A DNA stretch of 64,000 bases from Dipylidium caninum (Eukaryota > Platyhelminthes > Cestoda > Cyclophyllidea > Dipylidiidae): NCBI GenBank assembly GCA_017562135.1, contig QEYB01001664.1, positions 248,001-312,000 on the forward strand. The letters run 5' to 3'. The position numbers and the translations under genes are program-made. The notes beneath the pieces are model-generated. The model did not search any database. It was given only the letters and a program-made list of their open reading frames with translations, and had not been told where the DNA came from. The stretch's first letter is position 1, and every line of letters starts with the position of its first letter. This document shows, piece by piece, positions 63,917 through 64,000 of this stretch.

Positions 63917-64000
63917 AGCACGTCAAATAGGCAGTCACTTCCGTTAATGCCGGCACTTGGTCTTGAATTTGCCGGTTTGCATGACGATGACCACCTCGAC
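63917..64000 (+). other. Possible exon running off the right edge
   Basis: After an acceptor-like attacag at 63910-63916 one frame is open to the window end and reads MPALGLEFAGLHDDDHLD near its end. The polypyrimidine tract is weak and the minus strand has a short open frame too. No family was recognised. Confidence 0.2.

Noticed and set aside
1..64000. Bacterial operon, phage, CRISPR or transposon content
   Set aside because: All recognisable genes are spliced animal genes. I saw no repeat arrays, transposase or reverse transcriptase motifs.

Overview
This is a eukaryotic nuclear window. Protein-coding genes are split by many GT-AG introns, and an unusual number of those introns are only 30 to 37 nt long. 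Micro-introns of this size, mixed with introns of 50 nt to several kb, are known from parasitic flatworms. With animal genes of clear orthology, they suggest a platyhelminth, probably a tapeworm or fluke; I cannot name the species. I see no transposon proteins, rRNA, tRNA or CRISPR, and nothing bacterial.

Layout. (1) 1-3539, plus strand: O-GlcNAc transferase (OGT), cut at its 5' end by the window edge. (2) About 6.5-16.3 kb, minus: a divergent WD40 plus SOCS-box protein of the WSB type, with introns up to several kb. (3) 18.0-20.8 kb, minus: an FANCM-type DNA helicase ending soon after the helicase core. (4) 21.6-24.3 kb, plus: a DHHC palmitoyltransferase like ZDHHC16, head to head with FANCM across about 0.76 kb. 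(5) 24.9-27.4 kb, plus: RNA polymerase III subunit RPC4 (POLR3D). (6) 28.9-33.7 kb, plus: a 16-exon GH35 beta-galactosidase (GLB1). (7) 35.8-44.2 kb, minus: an AT-hook and C2H2 zinc-finger protein with a long Ser/Thr/Pro/Gln-rich tail, family not recognised. (8) 46.5-52.8 kb, minus: an LPCAT3-type MBOAT lysophospholipid acyltransferase. (9) 54.3-62.4 kb, minus: TMEM62, a metallophosphoesterase-fold membrane protein. The last 1.5 kb holds no gene I can support, except possibly an exon touching the right edge.

The genes are unrelated housekeeping functions (nuclear glycosylation, fork repair, Pol III transcription, lysosomal glycan breakdown, protein and lipid acylation) and form no visible pathway. 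Exon boundaries were set by hand from GT/AG sites, reading phase and remembered human family sequences. They are good where phases close and weaker where I say so. By eye, transcribed blocks are T-rich on their sense strand, so strand composition flips at gene boundaries and helped assign long introns.

The points most worth a second look are the micro-introns (including a stop-free 30-nt one inside the TMEM62 active-site motif), a roughly 55-residue insertion in LPCAT3, the short FANCM, two possible starts for the beta-galactosidase, and the unassigned zinc-finger regulator.
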